From the NCBI RefSeq assembly GCF_017310505.1, contig NZ_CP065957.1, positions 1,984,001 through 2,048,000 on the forward strand: a stretch of DNA of 64,000 bases, written 5' to 3'. Made by a program: the position numbers and the translations under genes. The stretch is from Methylacidiphilum caldifontis (GTDB lineage Bacteria; Verrucomicrobiota; Verrucomicrobiia; Methylacidiphilales; Methylacidiphilaceae). Shown one piece after another: positions 27,025 to 36,039 of the stretch (position 1 is its first letter; each line of letters starts with the position of its first letter). The notes beneath the pieces were generated by a model. It was not told the DNA's origin, did no database searches, and saw only the letters and a program-made list of their open reading frames with translations.

Positions 27025-27537
27025 TTATTGTTGGCTCCAAATTTTAACTAAAGGGCCATTCAAACCATAAATGGGATCAGCTTTTGGTAATGGAACTTGT
27101 TGCAAATTACTTAACACAATAGGCAATTCTTTTGGATCGCCTCGTCGAAGATCCCAAGATCTGCCTTCTGGATAAGCACCCACAACCGTAAAACTTTGAT
27201 TTGACCACATACGTGCATGGGAAAATCCCGCTGGAAGAATGACGACGTCACCAACACCGATTTCTATCGTTTTTCCAATAGGACCTCCCAGTCGTACCTT
27301 AGCGTGTCCATCTATTACTGCCAGGACTTCATGAGTTGTTGAATGAAAGTGATCAAAGGAATATATGCCATTAACCCAAGGACCTTTCCAATCATTTGAG
27401 TAAAAAAGCTCTTCGACCAAACTTGGATTGCCTTCAAGATTTTTTATCACGGCTTGATAAAGAAGAACAGGTAAGTGACTGTTGGGAAAACCTCCATGAG
27501 AAGGAATAATAAGGGTTATTGGTTCGACAAGATCCAT
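27025..27537 (-). CDS. Cupin-domain protein (YjlB-like)
   Basis: A 170-residue single-domain cupin. Metal-binding motif 1 is seen as DHFHSTTHEVLAVIDG near residues 62-77, and motif 2 as GDVVILPAGFSHARM near 96-110. The sequence STTHEVL...G.A.V.LGGP is characteristic of the YjlB subgroup. The substrate is unknown. It stands alone, with about 300 bases to the next gene on each side. Confidence 0.8.
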   Translation of the reverse strand: MDLVEPITLIIPSHGGFPNSHLPVLLYQAVIKNLEGNPSLVEELFYSNDWKGPWVNGIYSFDHFHSTTHEVLAVIDGHAKVRLGGPIGKTIEIGVGDVVILPAGFSHARMWSNQSFTVVGAYPEGRSWDLRRGDPKELPIVLSNLQQVPLPKADPIYGLNGPLVKIWSQQ

Positions 27538-27769
27538 TTTTTATAGCTTAACATGGTTAAGTAAAATTAAAAAGCAAGGGCTTTACTATAACTTCATCCC
27601 CAACGAGACACTGTCCATTCAAGTGAAGAGAAAAAGAGGTTTTATCGGGAATGGAGAGAAGATCATAAGGGAAGTCTTGGAGCTGTGTACAACATTAGTC
27701 ATAGGCCAACGTTTCTAAGGATCCCATAGATTTATTTACAGGAAATTCAGTCTAGTCCAATGAGCTAAG

Positions 27770-27850
27770 ACATCGATTTTCCCAATATTCAATAGGTTTT
27801 TTCCCGTAGCGATATTCACTTTCAGTTGTGACTGCTACTTTGGACATTTT
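27770..27850 (-). pseudogene. C-terminal remnant of a coiled-coil/nuclease-like gene
   Basis: On the minus strand this stretch ends with codons for KPIEYWENR, the same ending as the protein encoded at 55284-56330 (EPIEYWENR), and the preceding bases also align. No open frame extends upstream, so only the tail of a relative survives. The rest of the 27538-27869 gap has no gene that I can support. Confidence 0.55.
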
Positions 27851-27869
27851 TCTCCTAATCCAATATCAT

Positions 27870-28964
27870 TTAGCAACATATAGGAATGGAGTAAGGGCTC
27901 TTTCTTTCATTTAGTAATTTGTAGCTTGTCCAAAGGAGATTTTCCTTCAGTTGTGCTGAAAGGGATTTGTAAGTTCCTTCAGGATTCGTAACTTGTCTAA
28001 AAATTTCGGCTCCTGCGATTCTAAAAGCAAAATCAATGTCAAATACCATTAATTGCTTATAATGATTTAAAGCATGTAAAAAATGTTCAGTTAAACCTAA
28101 TAGTAGAAGATGAGCTAATAGCAAACCCAAGTCGATTTCTGCTCTTCCACAGATCATTGATTCGAAATTGACAATACCAACTCCGGTTTCCGTTCGGATC
28201 CATGAACTAGGCAAAAAGTTACCATGAATAAGAGTCGGTCCTTGATCTAAATACTGAAAAGCGGCATGTTTCATCGCTGAATAAAACTTCCAGTCTGCAA
28301 GAAACTTCCGTTTAAGCCCATAGATCGGTTCGTCATTTTTGGAATTTAGAGCCGTTTTTCTAGGTTTCATTGGGGTAACGAAAAGATTTCTCCAGTGATA
28401 TTTTCGCATCGCCTGATTTTCGAATCTCACAATCAACTTTTTTTTGTAAAAGGCATGGTGAAGATAGGATAAAAACTCCAGAAGCAAATCTAGCTCTTCA
28501 ATGGAAAAGGGCTCATCTTCACATACTGCCGAAAGATTTTTCTCCCCAATATCTGATAAAATAAGAAGGTAGTTTGAATTATCCACGAAAAGGAGTGATG
28601 GAACATAACTTTTGAGAAAGAAGTCCTTGGAACAGATCATATAAAATTCAGCTTCTTTAAATATGCGACTCAAAGGAGCCCGGCTAGAGGGACAACATTC
28701 GATCCAAGGCCTAGATTGTTTTAAAATGAAAGTTCGTTGTGATGTCGTCACTCTGATTGATTTGTCTATACAGGTCGTTGGACATGTCCTTAGGGATAGG
28801 ATTGTTTCAGTAGGATCCAAAAAACGGATCGTTTTTAAGTAAGTTTCAATCTTGGGAAGCTGTTCTTCTAAAAAAAACAGATCCGGAAAGTTTTTTTCCC
28901 AATCATGAATATCCTTTGGAACCCTTTTATTCTTTTGATTTGAAACAAGTGGAGAGAAAATCAT
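27870..28964 (-). CDS. Phosphotransferase-fold protein lacking catalytic aspartates
   Basis: A 364-residue protein resembling the APH/methylthioribose-kinase fold. The N lobe has the lysine-containing FILKQSRPW segment (near residue 78). The catalytic loop, usually HGDxxxxN, reads LIHGNFLPSS near residue 246. The metal-binding Asp of the following strand (usually D-x-E/D) reads VNFES near 268. The distal AEIDLGLLLAH helix is normal. With both acids changed to Asn, it is probably a pseudokinase or binding protein. No partner gene is adjacent. Confidence 0.66.
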   Translation of the reverse strand: MIFSPLVSNQKNKRVPKDIHDWEKNFPDLFFLEEQLPKIETYLKTIRFLDPTETILSLRTCPTTCIDKSIRVTTSQRTFILKQSRPWIECCPSSRAPLSRIFKEAEFYMICSKDFFLKSYVPSLLFVDNSNYLLILSDIGEKNLSAVCEDEPFSIEELDLLLEFLSYLHHAFYKKKLIVRFENQAMRKYHWRNLFVTPMKPRKTALNSKNDEPIYGLKRKFLADWKFYSAMKHAAFQYLDQGPTLIHGNFLPSSWIRTETGVGIVNFESMICGRAEIDLGLLLAHLLLLGLTEHFLHALNHYKQLMVFDIDFAFRIAGAEIFRQVTNPEGTYKSLSAQLKENLLWTSYKLLNERKSPYSIPICC

Positions 28965-29303
28965 AAATCCCTATGCTTCCCTATAAGATGAAAGGACTTA
29001 TCAACCCACTTTATTCCAGGCTATTGAAATCTTTTTTATGTATAGAGTTTGTGAAAATATGATGGTTATACGCCAGTGCTCGAAATTAAAAATCTTTTGG
29101 GAATCAAGCAGTTCTTAGCAGGAAATGGAAACATAAGGCCTAGAAATCAAATGAGAAGACCATTATTCATTGGTCATATTTGATTATGTTTTAAAGAACA
29201 ACAAAGGAAACAAACTATAAAATTTTGGAAAAAGATTTCGTACAATGCGAGACTCATAATCAGTCATCATACCAAAGGATAGGTTGCAAAACCGACCTTC
29301 GTC
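28965..29303. other. Gap of 339 bases without a gene
   Basis: This AT-rich stretch separates the divergent pseudokinase-like gene and P-type ATPase gene and presumably holds both promoters. I see no reading frame, RNA gene or clear operator in it. Confidence 0.5.
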
Positions 29304-31190
29304 ATGTTTTTGGATAAAGCTCAAAAAACCGACAGAACAAAAAAAAGAACATTACTTGAGATAAGAAATGAGCTTATAGCGATTAGCTCTTTTCTATCGA
29401 TCATCGTTTATTTGTTACTGCATTATGTCCTTAAGCTTGATCCCATTTTTCCTAACCTTCCTTTGTTTTTTAGCTATGGTATCGGTGGAATCCCGCTCAT
29501 CATAGAGTTAGGGATTAAATTGTTCCGTCTTGAATTTGGCTCAGATCTACTGGCTGGAATCTCGATCGTTAGCTCTTTACTTCTTGGAGAATATCTTGCA
29601 GGGGTAATAGTGATTTTGATGCTGAGCGGAGGGCAGCTGTTAGAACGATTTGCTATAGGTCATGCATCTGCCGTGTTACAGGCCCTTGCTCGAAGAATGC
29701 CTACGGTTGCTCATCAAAAACTCGATGTGGCATTCAAAGACATCGATTTGAAAGAAGTAAAAGAAGGCATGGAACTTATCATTTATCCCCATGAAATCTG
29801 TCCCGCCGATGGCATTGTTATTGAAGGCAAAACGGTTATGGACGAAAGTTATTTGACTGGTGAGCCTTTCATGATTTCAAAAGCGGTGGGATCCACAGTT
29901 CTTTCTGGAGCCATCAATGGAAATGAAGCCATTAGCATACGCGTTCTCAAAAAACCTGAAGATTCAAGGTATGCAAAAATCATGGCTGTCATCAGAAAAA
30001 CTGAAGAAGAAAAACCCCGAATTAGGCGACTGGCTGAACAGATTGGGGCTTATTACACTCCCTTGGCCATTTTCATAGCTATCGTGGCAGGGATAGTTTC
30101 TGGTCAACCTATTCGATTTCTCTCGGTCATGGTCATTGCAACCCCTTGCCCACTTCTTTTAGCGATTCCAGTGGCTATCATTGGCTCCATATCCTTATGT
30201 GCACGTCGATCGATTATTGTGAAAGATGGTCAAGCACTCGAACTGGTTGAAAAATGCAAAACGGCGATCTTCGATAAGACAGGTACATTAACTTATGGTA
30301 AACCAAAACTGCTAGAAGAATACTATTCTAGCCTTTTTGAACCGCGGTTTGTTTTTGATCTAGCTGCAAGTCTTGAGCGGTATTCCAAACATCCATTGGC
30401 AGCCGCAGTGCTACAGAAAGCTAAAGAAAAGAAAATCGATTGGAAGGAGCTTTCTGTTGTTTGTGAACCTCCTGGTCAAGGCCTTTATGGCCAATTTGGC
30501 AAAAGGAGCGTAAGGATCACGTCGCGGTCGAAGCTTCCGCCACACACCAAGGGATTAGAGCAGATACCTGAAGAACAAGGAGGATTGGAATGTATTGTAT
30601 TGATTGATGAAATTTATGCAGCGACCTTTCGATTCCGGGATGCTCCAAGGGAAGAGAGCAAACCCTTTATTGTCCATCTATCATCTAAGCATGGTTTTAA
30701 AAAAGTGCTCATTGTTTCCGGTGACCGAGAATCTGAAGTCCGTTACCTGGCTCGACAGGTTGGCGTATCAACCATTTATGCCCAGTGTAGCCCGGAACGA
30801 AAAGTGGAAATTGTCAGAGCAGAAACCCAGAAAGCAAAAACGTTATTTGTGGGGGATGGTATAAATGATGCGCCGGCCATGATGGCAGCAACCGTAGGAA
30901 TCGCTGTAGGATTGAATAGCGATGTGACGGCTGAGGCTGCAAAGATTGTGGTGATGGAAAACACGTTGAAAAAGGTTGATGAATTTCTTCATATAGGAAG
31001 AAGAATGAGGCTTATAGCCTTGCAGAGTGCCCTTGGCGGTATGGTACTAAGCTTTATTGGCATGGGGATAGCAGCGCTAGGAGGATTGGCTCCAGTTGAA
31101 GGAGCCATTTTTCAAGAAGTCATCGATACGATTTCAATTGTTAATGCGCTTCGAGCTGCTTTTCCACCTAGAATACTAAAAGATTTTTAA
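29304..31190 (+). CDS. Heavy-metal-transporting P1B-type ATPase
   Basis: A 628-residue P-type ATPase without an N-terminal metal-binding domain. It carries the actuator motif TGEP near residue 191, the membrane metal site TPCPLLLA near 279, the phosphorylation site DKTGTLT near 324, and the GDGINDAPA hinge near 515. The protein starts with several membrane spans and ends with two. The single CP motif (TPCP rather than the copper-type CPC) leaves zinc, cadmium, cobalt or another divalent metal possible. It probably exports the metal from the cytoplasm. Confidence 0.88.
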   Translation: MFLDKAQKTDRTKKRTLLEIRNELIAISSFLSIIVYLLLHYVLKLDPIFPNLPLFFSYGIGGIPLIIELGIKLFRLEFGSDLLAGISIVSSLLLGEYLAGVIVILMLSGGQLLERFAIGHASAVLQALARRMPTVAHQKLDVAFKDIDLKEVKEGMELIIYPHEICPADGIVIEGKTVMDESYLTGEPFMISKAVGSTVLSGAINGNEAISIRVLKKPEDSRYAKIMAVIRKTEEEKPRIRRLAEQIGAYYTPLAIFIAIVAGIVSGQPIRFLSVMVIATPCPLLLAIPVAIIGSISLCARRSIIVKDGQALELVEKCKTAIFDKTGTLTYGKPKLLEEYYSSLFEPRFVFDLAASLERYSKHPLAAAVLQKAKEKKIDWKELSVVCEPPGQGLYGQFGKRSVRITSRSKLPPHTKGLEQIPEEQGGLECIVLIDEIYAATFRFRDAPREESKPFIVHLSSKHGFKKVLIVSGDRESEVRYLARQVGVSTIYAQCSPERKVEIVRAETQKAKTLFVGDGINDAPAMMAATVGIAVGLNSDVTAEAAKIVVMENTLKKVDEFLHIGRRMRLIALQSALGGMVLSFIGMGIAALGGLAPVEGAIFQEVIDTISIVNALRAAFPPRILKDF

Positions 31191-31239
31191 ATATTAACTA
31201 CCGATCTTTTTATTATTAGAACGAATTTTTCGGGGTGCT

Positions 31240-31527
31240 TTAAAGATGTATTTTTAAAATAATACCTAAAAGCAGCAGTCCTGCGAAGAGGAACTCAAAA
31301 TAGCGAGTAAGCCGTCTATCCAGCGCTTCAATTTTAGCATCTAATTTGTCTATTCGAAGAGCTAATTGTATCTCAACTCGATCTACGGGATGAAAGGAAC
31401 TGATTCTTTCGTTTTCTTTAACCAACTCTTCAGCGAGCGCTAAAGAGATCATTTCAGCTTGTCTTTGACTAAGTCCTGCTTCTTCCAGACGCTTGGACAA
31501 TTTCAGGGGATCAAATGTAGAGGCCAT
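31240..31527 (-). CDS. DUF1640-like coiled-coil membrane protein
   Basis: A 95-residue protein. I chose the ATG at 31527 because GGAG lies about nine bases before it and because the family similarity starts there (FDPLKLSKRLEEAGLSQRQAEMI); the frame is open upstream to 31638. The first two thirds form a helical coiled coil (DKLDAKIEALDRRLTRY), and the end is one membrane span (FLFAGLLLLGIIL). This is the layout of bacterial DUF1640 proteins, distant relatives of mitochondrial calcium-uniporter regulators. The role in bacteria is unknown. Confidence 0.75.
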   Translation of the reverse strand: MASTFDPLKLSKRLEEAGLSQRQAEMISLALAEELVKENERISSFHPVDRVEIQLALRIDKLDAKIEALDRRLTRYFEFLFAGLLLLGIILKIHL

Positions 31528-31638
31528 TGCTTTATTCTCCTTTTTTTTGTTAATGCAAGAATATAGCCAGCAATCTTTTTTTAAAATTTTATTTAGCTTT
31601 CTATATTTTGGCTTGTTGTTTTTTAGGCAGTCAATCAA

Positions 31639-32008
31639 GCCTTATAAAAGAAGGTTTGATCGGTGGTAATCTCGTTGTTCTTTTTAGTCGACTTCGCTTT
31701 TTATTTTAAAACTTTATGAGCCCAAATATTTTCAAGAAATCAATTTTAGTTTGAGCAGTTCTTATTCTTTTTTACTCTATTGCTTTTATCTTTTCCTTAA
31801 TCTCTTTCCTTGACTGTTTGTCAGTCCATTGAACAAGACTATTCAACTTTTTTTGCTCTTGCCTCGAAGAGAGAATGTATTAGGGCAATCAAAAAAGTAT
31901 GTTTTAAAATTTGTATACAACAGTTCCCTGGACCCAAAATGGTAGACCTGGAACAATTGAGGTATAATCCAACTCTCTGGTTGGTGACATGCCTACCCCT
32001 GCGGGGAG
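31639..32008. other. Gap of 370 bases without a supported gene
   Basis: A short plus-strand frame from 31810 runs into the end of the TonB receptor gene and resembles nothing known to me, so I do not call it. No RNA or strong hairpin is seen. Confidence 0.4.
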
Positions 32009-34321
32009 CTAATATTTTTGGTTTGTAAAATTGAAAATGTTAAATCGTGTTTCCCACTTCGGACTAGAATAGAAAATCGAACTATTCATAACAAATTGTA
32101 AGGGAATCCTTGTCCGGTAGTCATATCCAAGATATTGATCTGACAGAACAAGAGCTCCAATGGTTAGGCCTAATCCAGAATCAAATTTATAGGTCATCAT
32201 CCCACTAAAAACTTGATCTGGCCATCCGATCAAAGCGTATTTTTCAGGGGGAAAAGTCCCATTGTTGTTGAGAGGAAGCCCATAGATTTTTGCAAAATTA
32301 GTGGAATAAGTTTGTGCCATTTCCGGTCCTTCTGGAAAACCACTCCAATCTTCTACTCCTTGCTCAAGAAGATAGCCCATTCTTATCCAGAAATGTCTGT
32401 CAGGTTGAAAAGTTATATTTGCCTCTAGACCTTGAAAAGAAGCTGGGGTTGAAGGAAATTCAATATTTCCCAAAAAAGTGTCTTCTGAAAAACCCGATAT
32501 TGCAAAATAACATTTGTCCCGAAGAAGATTGAGTTTGACTCCACCTTCGATGAGTTGGTTGAGGAGATGAAAAGCGGTGGCTGGAAAAATGGGAGAATAT
32601 CCGCCTCCACCTGAAGCATTGGTAGTATATTGCCAGTTGTAATTAAAATAAAGACTTGTCCAGGAAGTCGGTCTATAAATAATAGCGGCATTGACAAGAG
32701 GATTCAGTTGCTTGGTATTCAATGATTGGAACAAAAAAGTTGGTGTGCCTGGAGGAGTTTGCGAGTGTACAAAATAACTATCTAGTCTTGTTCCGATAAA
32801 AAAGGTGATCTTTTTTTCTATGAGTTCCAGTTGGTGTTGATAAAAAGGAGAAAGCCGAAAGAATTGAGTTTGGTTAGTTTCGTCATTGAGGGGAATAAAA
32901 AAACCTCCTGCGGGAGAACCCGGTATAGGATAGAGACCAAAGTTGGCAAAGTTGTTCGACAAAAGAAAGTTAAATAATTGAGGGTTTTCTGTGAGGGCAT
33001 CCCAGCTATTGCCTAGATATACCTCGGATTGATAGTCGAGAGTACGTTGAAAACGAAACTCAAAACCTGAATCGATAAAATGGGTAAGTTTAGTATTTTT
33101 GAAATCTGAGTCGAAATTGGTTCTGATTTCGGTTCGGTTGTCGATTTCGTAATCACCCTTAAAAACATTGGCTTCGTAAGTTTCAAAACGGATGGCGGTT
33201 TGGTCTTGGTACCAGAAGAAAGTGTTATTGACTATGTCCAAATTGTCGCTTACATGTATCCGTTGAATGACCTGACTCATTGCAAATGTAGCCTGCCCAA
33301 TGTCAGCTGGATATTTTACGGTAGCTCTTCGACTTATAGGCAATTCTGATTTTAAATAGGTGTTAGCCGGGGGATTATTTTCGGTTCCAGCAGTAACCTC
33401 GGAAGGAGGAAGAAATCCAGTAAGATAAAGACCGTTATTGATTAGGGATTGCGTGGGCCTGTTAAGCAAAAGTTCTATGGGCGTGTAATCAGCGGTGCCA
33501 AAATCCGAATAAAAATCAATTTGATAGTTTTCTGTTGGCCTGTAACCAAGAGCGAAATAGAAGTTTTGCTGCTCGTTGCGGACATACTGATAATAGAGCC
33601 TATTATTGATGCCCATATAACTTGCCCTGTAAGCAAGTTTTCCTTTTTCGATTGGTCCGCCTATATCGGCTCCCCACATATAGTTTTCATACATGCCGGT
33701 CGTGTCCCAAACGTTTCCTCTGAATTTATCGAAATAGGTTTGTTTTGTGATGTAATTGACATAACCATTGGATGGCTGTGTGGCGCCGAAAATAGCTCCT
33801 GGAGGCCCTTCGACAAGATCAAAATTTTCTACCATGTTAAAATTCCAAGGTGGGTTGAAAAAACCATCGTTGTTGACGTTTTGTTCAATACCGTTGATGA
33901 AGGTCAAACCAGGTTTCCCCCGAATGATAGGAGAAGACATTTCGTAAAGTTCAGAAGCATCAAACTGGGCTGCGGGAGTTGCCATGGTGATACTCAAGGG
34001 ATCAGGCCAACCTTGAGAACCAATTGCTGCTGATTTCATGAGCGTTTGATTTATTGGAGTCACTGTTCTTGGTGTGTCCATGATGTTGTAGTCTGTTCCA
34101 TAAACAGAACTGATAGATTGCTCGGTTTGAAGGATGGATTCTACTCTGGATTCTTCAACTGTGACTTCTGGAAGGCTTGTAACAGGATAAGAATCTAGAG
34201 GCTCGGTCTTGCATTCAATGGGTGACAAAAAGAATCCCCAAATCAACAGAATAGCCTTAAAGCACAAGTAAAAGGGAGGGGAAAAAAAATTCTTTTTTAA
34301 TGAAAAGAAGGATTTTACCAT
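32009..34321 (-). CDS. TonB-dependent outer-membrane receptor (copy 1)
   Basis: A 770-residue receptor. A signal peptide (hydrophobic to about residue 38) is followed by LPEVTVEE, a likely TonB-box region, then a plug domain with PIIRGKPGLTFINGIEQ and VEGPPGAIFGATQPSNGYVNYITKQ, and a 22-strand barrel ending in FNFTNQKY. It resembles siderophore-type receptors and the second receptor at 56883-59405. It lies downstream of glcF in the same direction, with 348 bases between them that may contain its own promoter. The ligand (metal chelate, vitamin or other) is unknown. No TonB/ExbBD genes are in the window. Confidence 0.88.
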   Translation of the reverse strand: MVKSFFSLKKNFFSPPFYLCFKAILLIWGFFLSPIECKTEPLDSYPVTSLPEVTVEESRVESILQTEQSISSVYGTDYNIMDTPRTVTPINQTLMKSAAIGSQGWPDPLSITMATPAAQFDASELYEMSSPIIRGKPGLTFINGIEQNVNNDGFFNPPWNFNMVENFDLVEGPPGAIFGATQPSNGYVNYITKQTYFDKFRGNVWDTTGMYENYMWGADIGGPIEKGKLAYRASYMGINNRLYYQYVRNEQQNFYFALGYRPTENYQIDFYSDFGTADYTPIELLLNRPTQSLINNGLYLTGFLPPSEVTAGTENNPPANTYLKSELPISRRATVKYPADIGQATFAMSQVIQRIHVSDNLDIVNNTFFWYQDQTAIRFETYEANVFKGDYEIDNRTEIRTNFDSDFKNTKLTHFIDSGFEFRFQRTLDYQSEVYLGNSWDALTENPQLFNFLLSNNFANFGLYPIPGSPAGGFFIPLNDETNQTQFFRLSPFYQHQLELIEKKITFFIGTRLDSYFVHSQTPPGTPTFLFQSLNTKQLNPLVNAAIIYRPTSWTSLYFNYNWQYTTNASGGGGYSPIFPATAFHLLNQLIEGGVKLNLLRDKCYFAISGFSEDTFLGNIEFPSTPASFQGLEANITFQPDRHFWIRMGYLLEQGVEDWSGFPEGPEMAQTYSTNFAKIYGLPLNNNGTFPPEKYALIGWPDQVFSGMMTYKFDSGLGLTIGALVLSDQYLGYDYRTRIPLQFVMNSSIFYSSPKWETRFNIFNFTNQKY

Positions 34322-34345
34322 CGATCAACACAATAGAGTTAGTCG

Positions 34346-34374
34346 AGATTATTTTCTAATCCTCTATTGCTCAA
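34346..34374 (-). promoter_or_regulatory. Candidate promoter of TonB receptor copy 1
   Basis: On the minus strand TTGAGC (34369-34374) and TAATCT (34346-34351) are separated by 17 bases, ending about 25 bases before the ATG. A similar GAGCAATA...GGTTAG block lies at the same distance upstream of the second receptor (about 59444-59470). The conservation between paralogues supports a shared promoter or operator. The rest of the 34322-34669 gap holds nothing I recognise. Confidence 0.38.
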
Positions 34375-34669
34375 TTTTTTGTTCCTTTTTGCTCTTTTAG
34401 ATCATGAACTGGCAAAGGAAAGTAGAAATACTAGAGTTCTAATCCTTAAAACAAAACCGGTTCAGATTTTGGATAAATGAACGGATGAAGGTGTTTGGGA
34501 CTAATAAGCTTTCATGAAGCTCAATCGAACAAGAAGCAAAGACTTATGCTTTTAGTCGGTGTTGTGCATGAGCGTAAGATTTTTTAGCAAGAAAAAAGAA
34601 TGGAGGATAGAAAAAGAAGATGAAAAAAATCTTTTGAAAGGCAATAACCAAGCTAATGAATGCCATTGT

Positions 34670-36031
34670 TTATTTAGGAATGGCTAATTTTTCCTGATTT
34701 TTTTGAGGGGTTGGTTCTCCTGGGTTTGCCATCTTATACCATTGGGCAAGAAGGGAAATTGGATGGACTGTCTGGATGTTTAACTGCTGTTTTTTTAAGC
34801 CTTTTTCTATGAAGAGAAGACAACCTGGGTTGGCTGTACAGAGTATGGAGGCAGCTGTTTGTTTAATTTTTGCTATTTTTTTATTGAGTAGTTTATGTGC
34901 CATCTCAGGTTGTAAAATGTTATATATGCCCGCACTACCGCAACAGTGATCGGACTCTTCCAGTTCCACAAAGCGGATAAATGGCAAGGAGTTAAGTATG
35001 ATTCTAGGTTCATTCTTTATCTTTTGCCCATGACAAAGATGACAAGCATCATGATAGGTAACTACGGGTTGAGGTTGAGAAGTATCTGTTAATTTAGGCT
35101 TGGAAAAGCCTATCTTTACAAGCCATTCATGGATATCGAATACTTTTTTATCCCATTCTTCGGCTTTCTTTCTCCAAGGGGTTCCTGGAGGGAAGAGATT
35201 TGAGAAATGTTTTAGATGAGATCCACACCCAGCAGCATTTGTTATCAGAGCGTCCAGTTCATTTAAAGGGAAAGCATCCATTAATTTTTGAGCTAGCAGT
35301 TGGGCTGTTTTCAGCTCCCCGTTGTGGGCATGAAGTGAGCCACAACAACCCTGATGTGGCGGACAGATCACTTCGCAACCATTGTAAAGCAGGACATCTA
35401 CGGTATCCCTGTTAATTTTCGAATAGACCAGGTCTTGGACACAACCTGTCAGAAGTCCGACTTTCCATCGAACCTTTGTATGGAAGGGAGTTTCTCGGGG
35501 CTGAATAAGTTCAGAAGAAAAGTGTGAGGCTATAGGGGGTAGTTGAGCCATCATATCTTTTAATTTGGCTGGAATAAAGGGTAAGTATGGGACCAACCGA
35601 TCTAGCCCGATGCTTTGATAAACTCGAAGCATTTTGCCAAAGGTTCTCAATCTGAAGGATGAGCGGAAGAGAAATCGGATCAGTGCAGTTCTTGCTATTT
35701 GCCTTAAGGGATTGTTTAAAATTTGAGATTTTTCAATGTCTTGTCTTGAGGCTTCAAATAAGGTTTTGTAATCAACCCCTACGGGACAAGCTGTCTGGCA
35801 AGCAAGGCAGCCAAGGCAGAAATAAAGTTCATGAGCAAATAATTCAGTCAGATCCATTCTTTTTTCAGCGATGGCCCTCATGAGAGAAATCCTTCCCCTG
35901 GGGCTATTGCGTTCTATCTTTGTTTCTTGATATGTTGGACAGCTTGGAAGACACATTCCACAATGAATGCATTTTTGAATGATTGTTGGATCAAGAGACA
36001 GAAGTGAAAATCTGGAATTTAAGTTGTTCAT
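34670..36031 (-). CDS. glcF: Glycolate/D-lactate oxidase iron-sulfur subunit GlcF
   Basis: A 453-residue iron-sulfur protein. Two 4Fe-4S motifs lie near the N terminus, CIHCGMCLPSCP (near residue 18) and CLGCLACQTACP (near 72). Two CCG-type cysteine-rich domains follow, marked by HQGCCGSLHAHNGE (near 235) and DHCCGSAGIYN (near 365). It accepts electrons from the flavin subunit encoded eight bases upstream and passes them to the respiratory chain. In this locus D-lactate from the glyoxalase step is the most likely substrate. GlcE is absent. Confidence 0.88.
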   Translation of the reverse strand: MNNLNSRFSLLSLDPTIIQKCIHCGMCLPSCPTYQETKIERNSPRGRISLMRAIAEKRMDLTELFAHELYFCLGCLACQTACPVGVDYKTLFEASRQDIEKSQILNNPLRQIARTALIRFLFRSSFRLRTFGKMLRVYQSIGLDRLVPYLPFIPAKLKDMMAQLPPIASHFSSELIQPRETPFHTKVRWKVGLLTGCVQDLVYSKINRDTVDVLLYNGCEVICPPHQGCCGSLHAHNGELKTAQLLAQKLMDAFPLNELDALITNAAGCGSHLKHFSNLFPPGTPWRKKAEEWDKKVFDIHEWLVKIGFSKPKLTDTSQPQPVVTYHDACHLCHGQKIKNEPRIILNSLPFIRFVELEESDHCCGSAGIYNILQPEMAHKLLNKKIAKIKQTAASILCTANPGCLLFIEKGLKKQQLNIQTVHPISLLAQWYKMANPGEPTPQKNQEKLAIPK

Positions 36032-36039
36032 TCAGATGA

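Noticed and set aside
31810-32028. 72-codon plus-strand frame before the TonB receptor
   Set aside because: Runs antisense into the receptor end, no recognisable motif and no convincing ribosome site.
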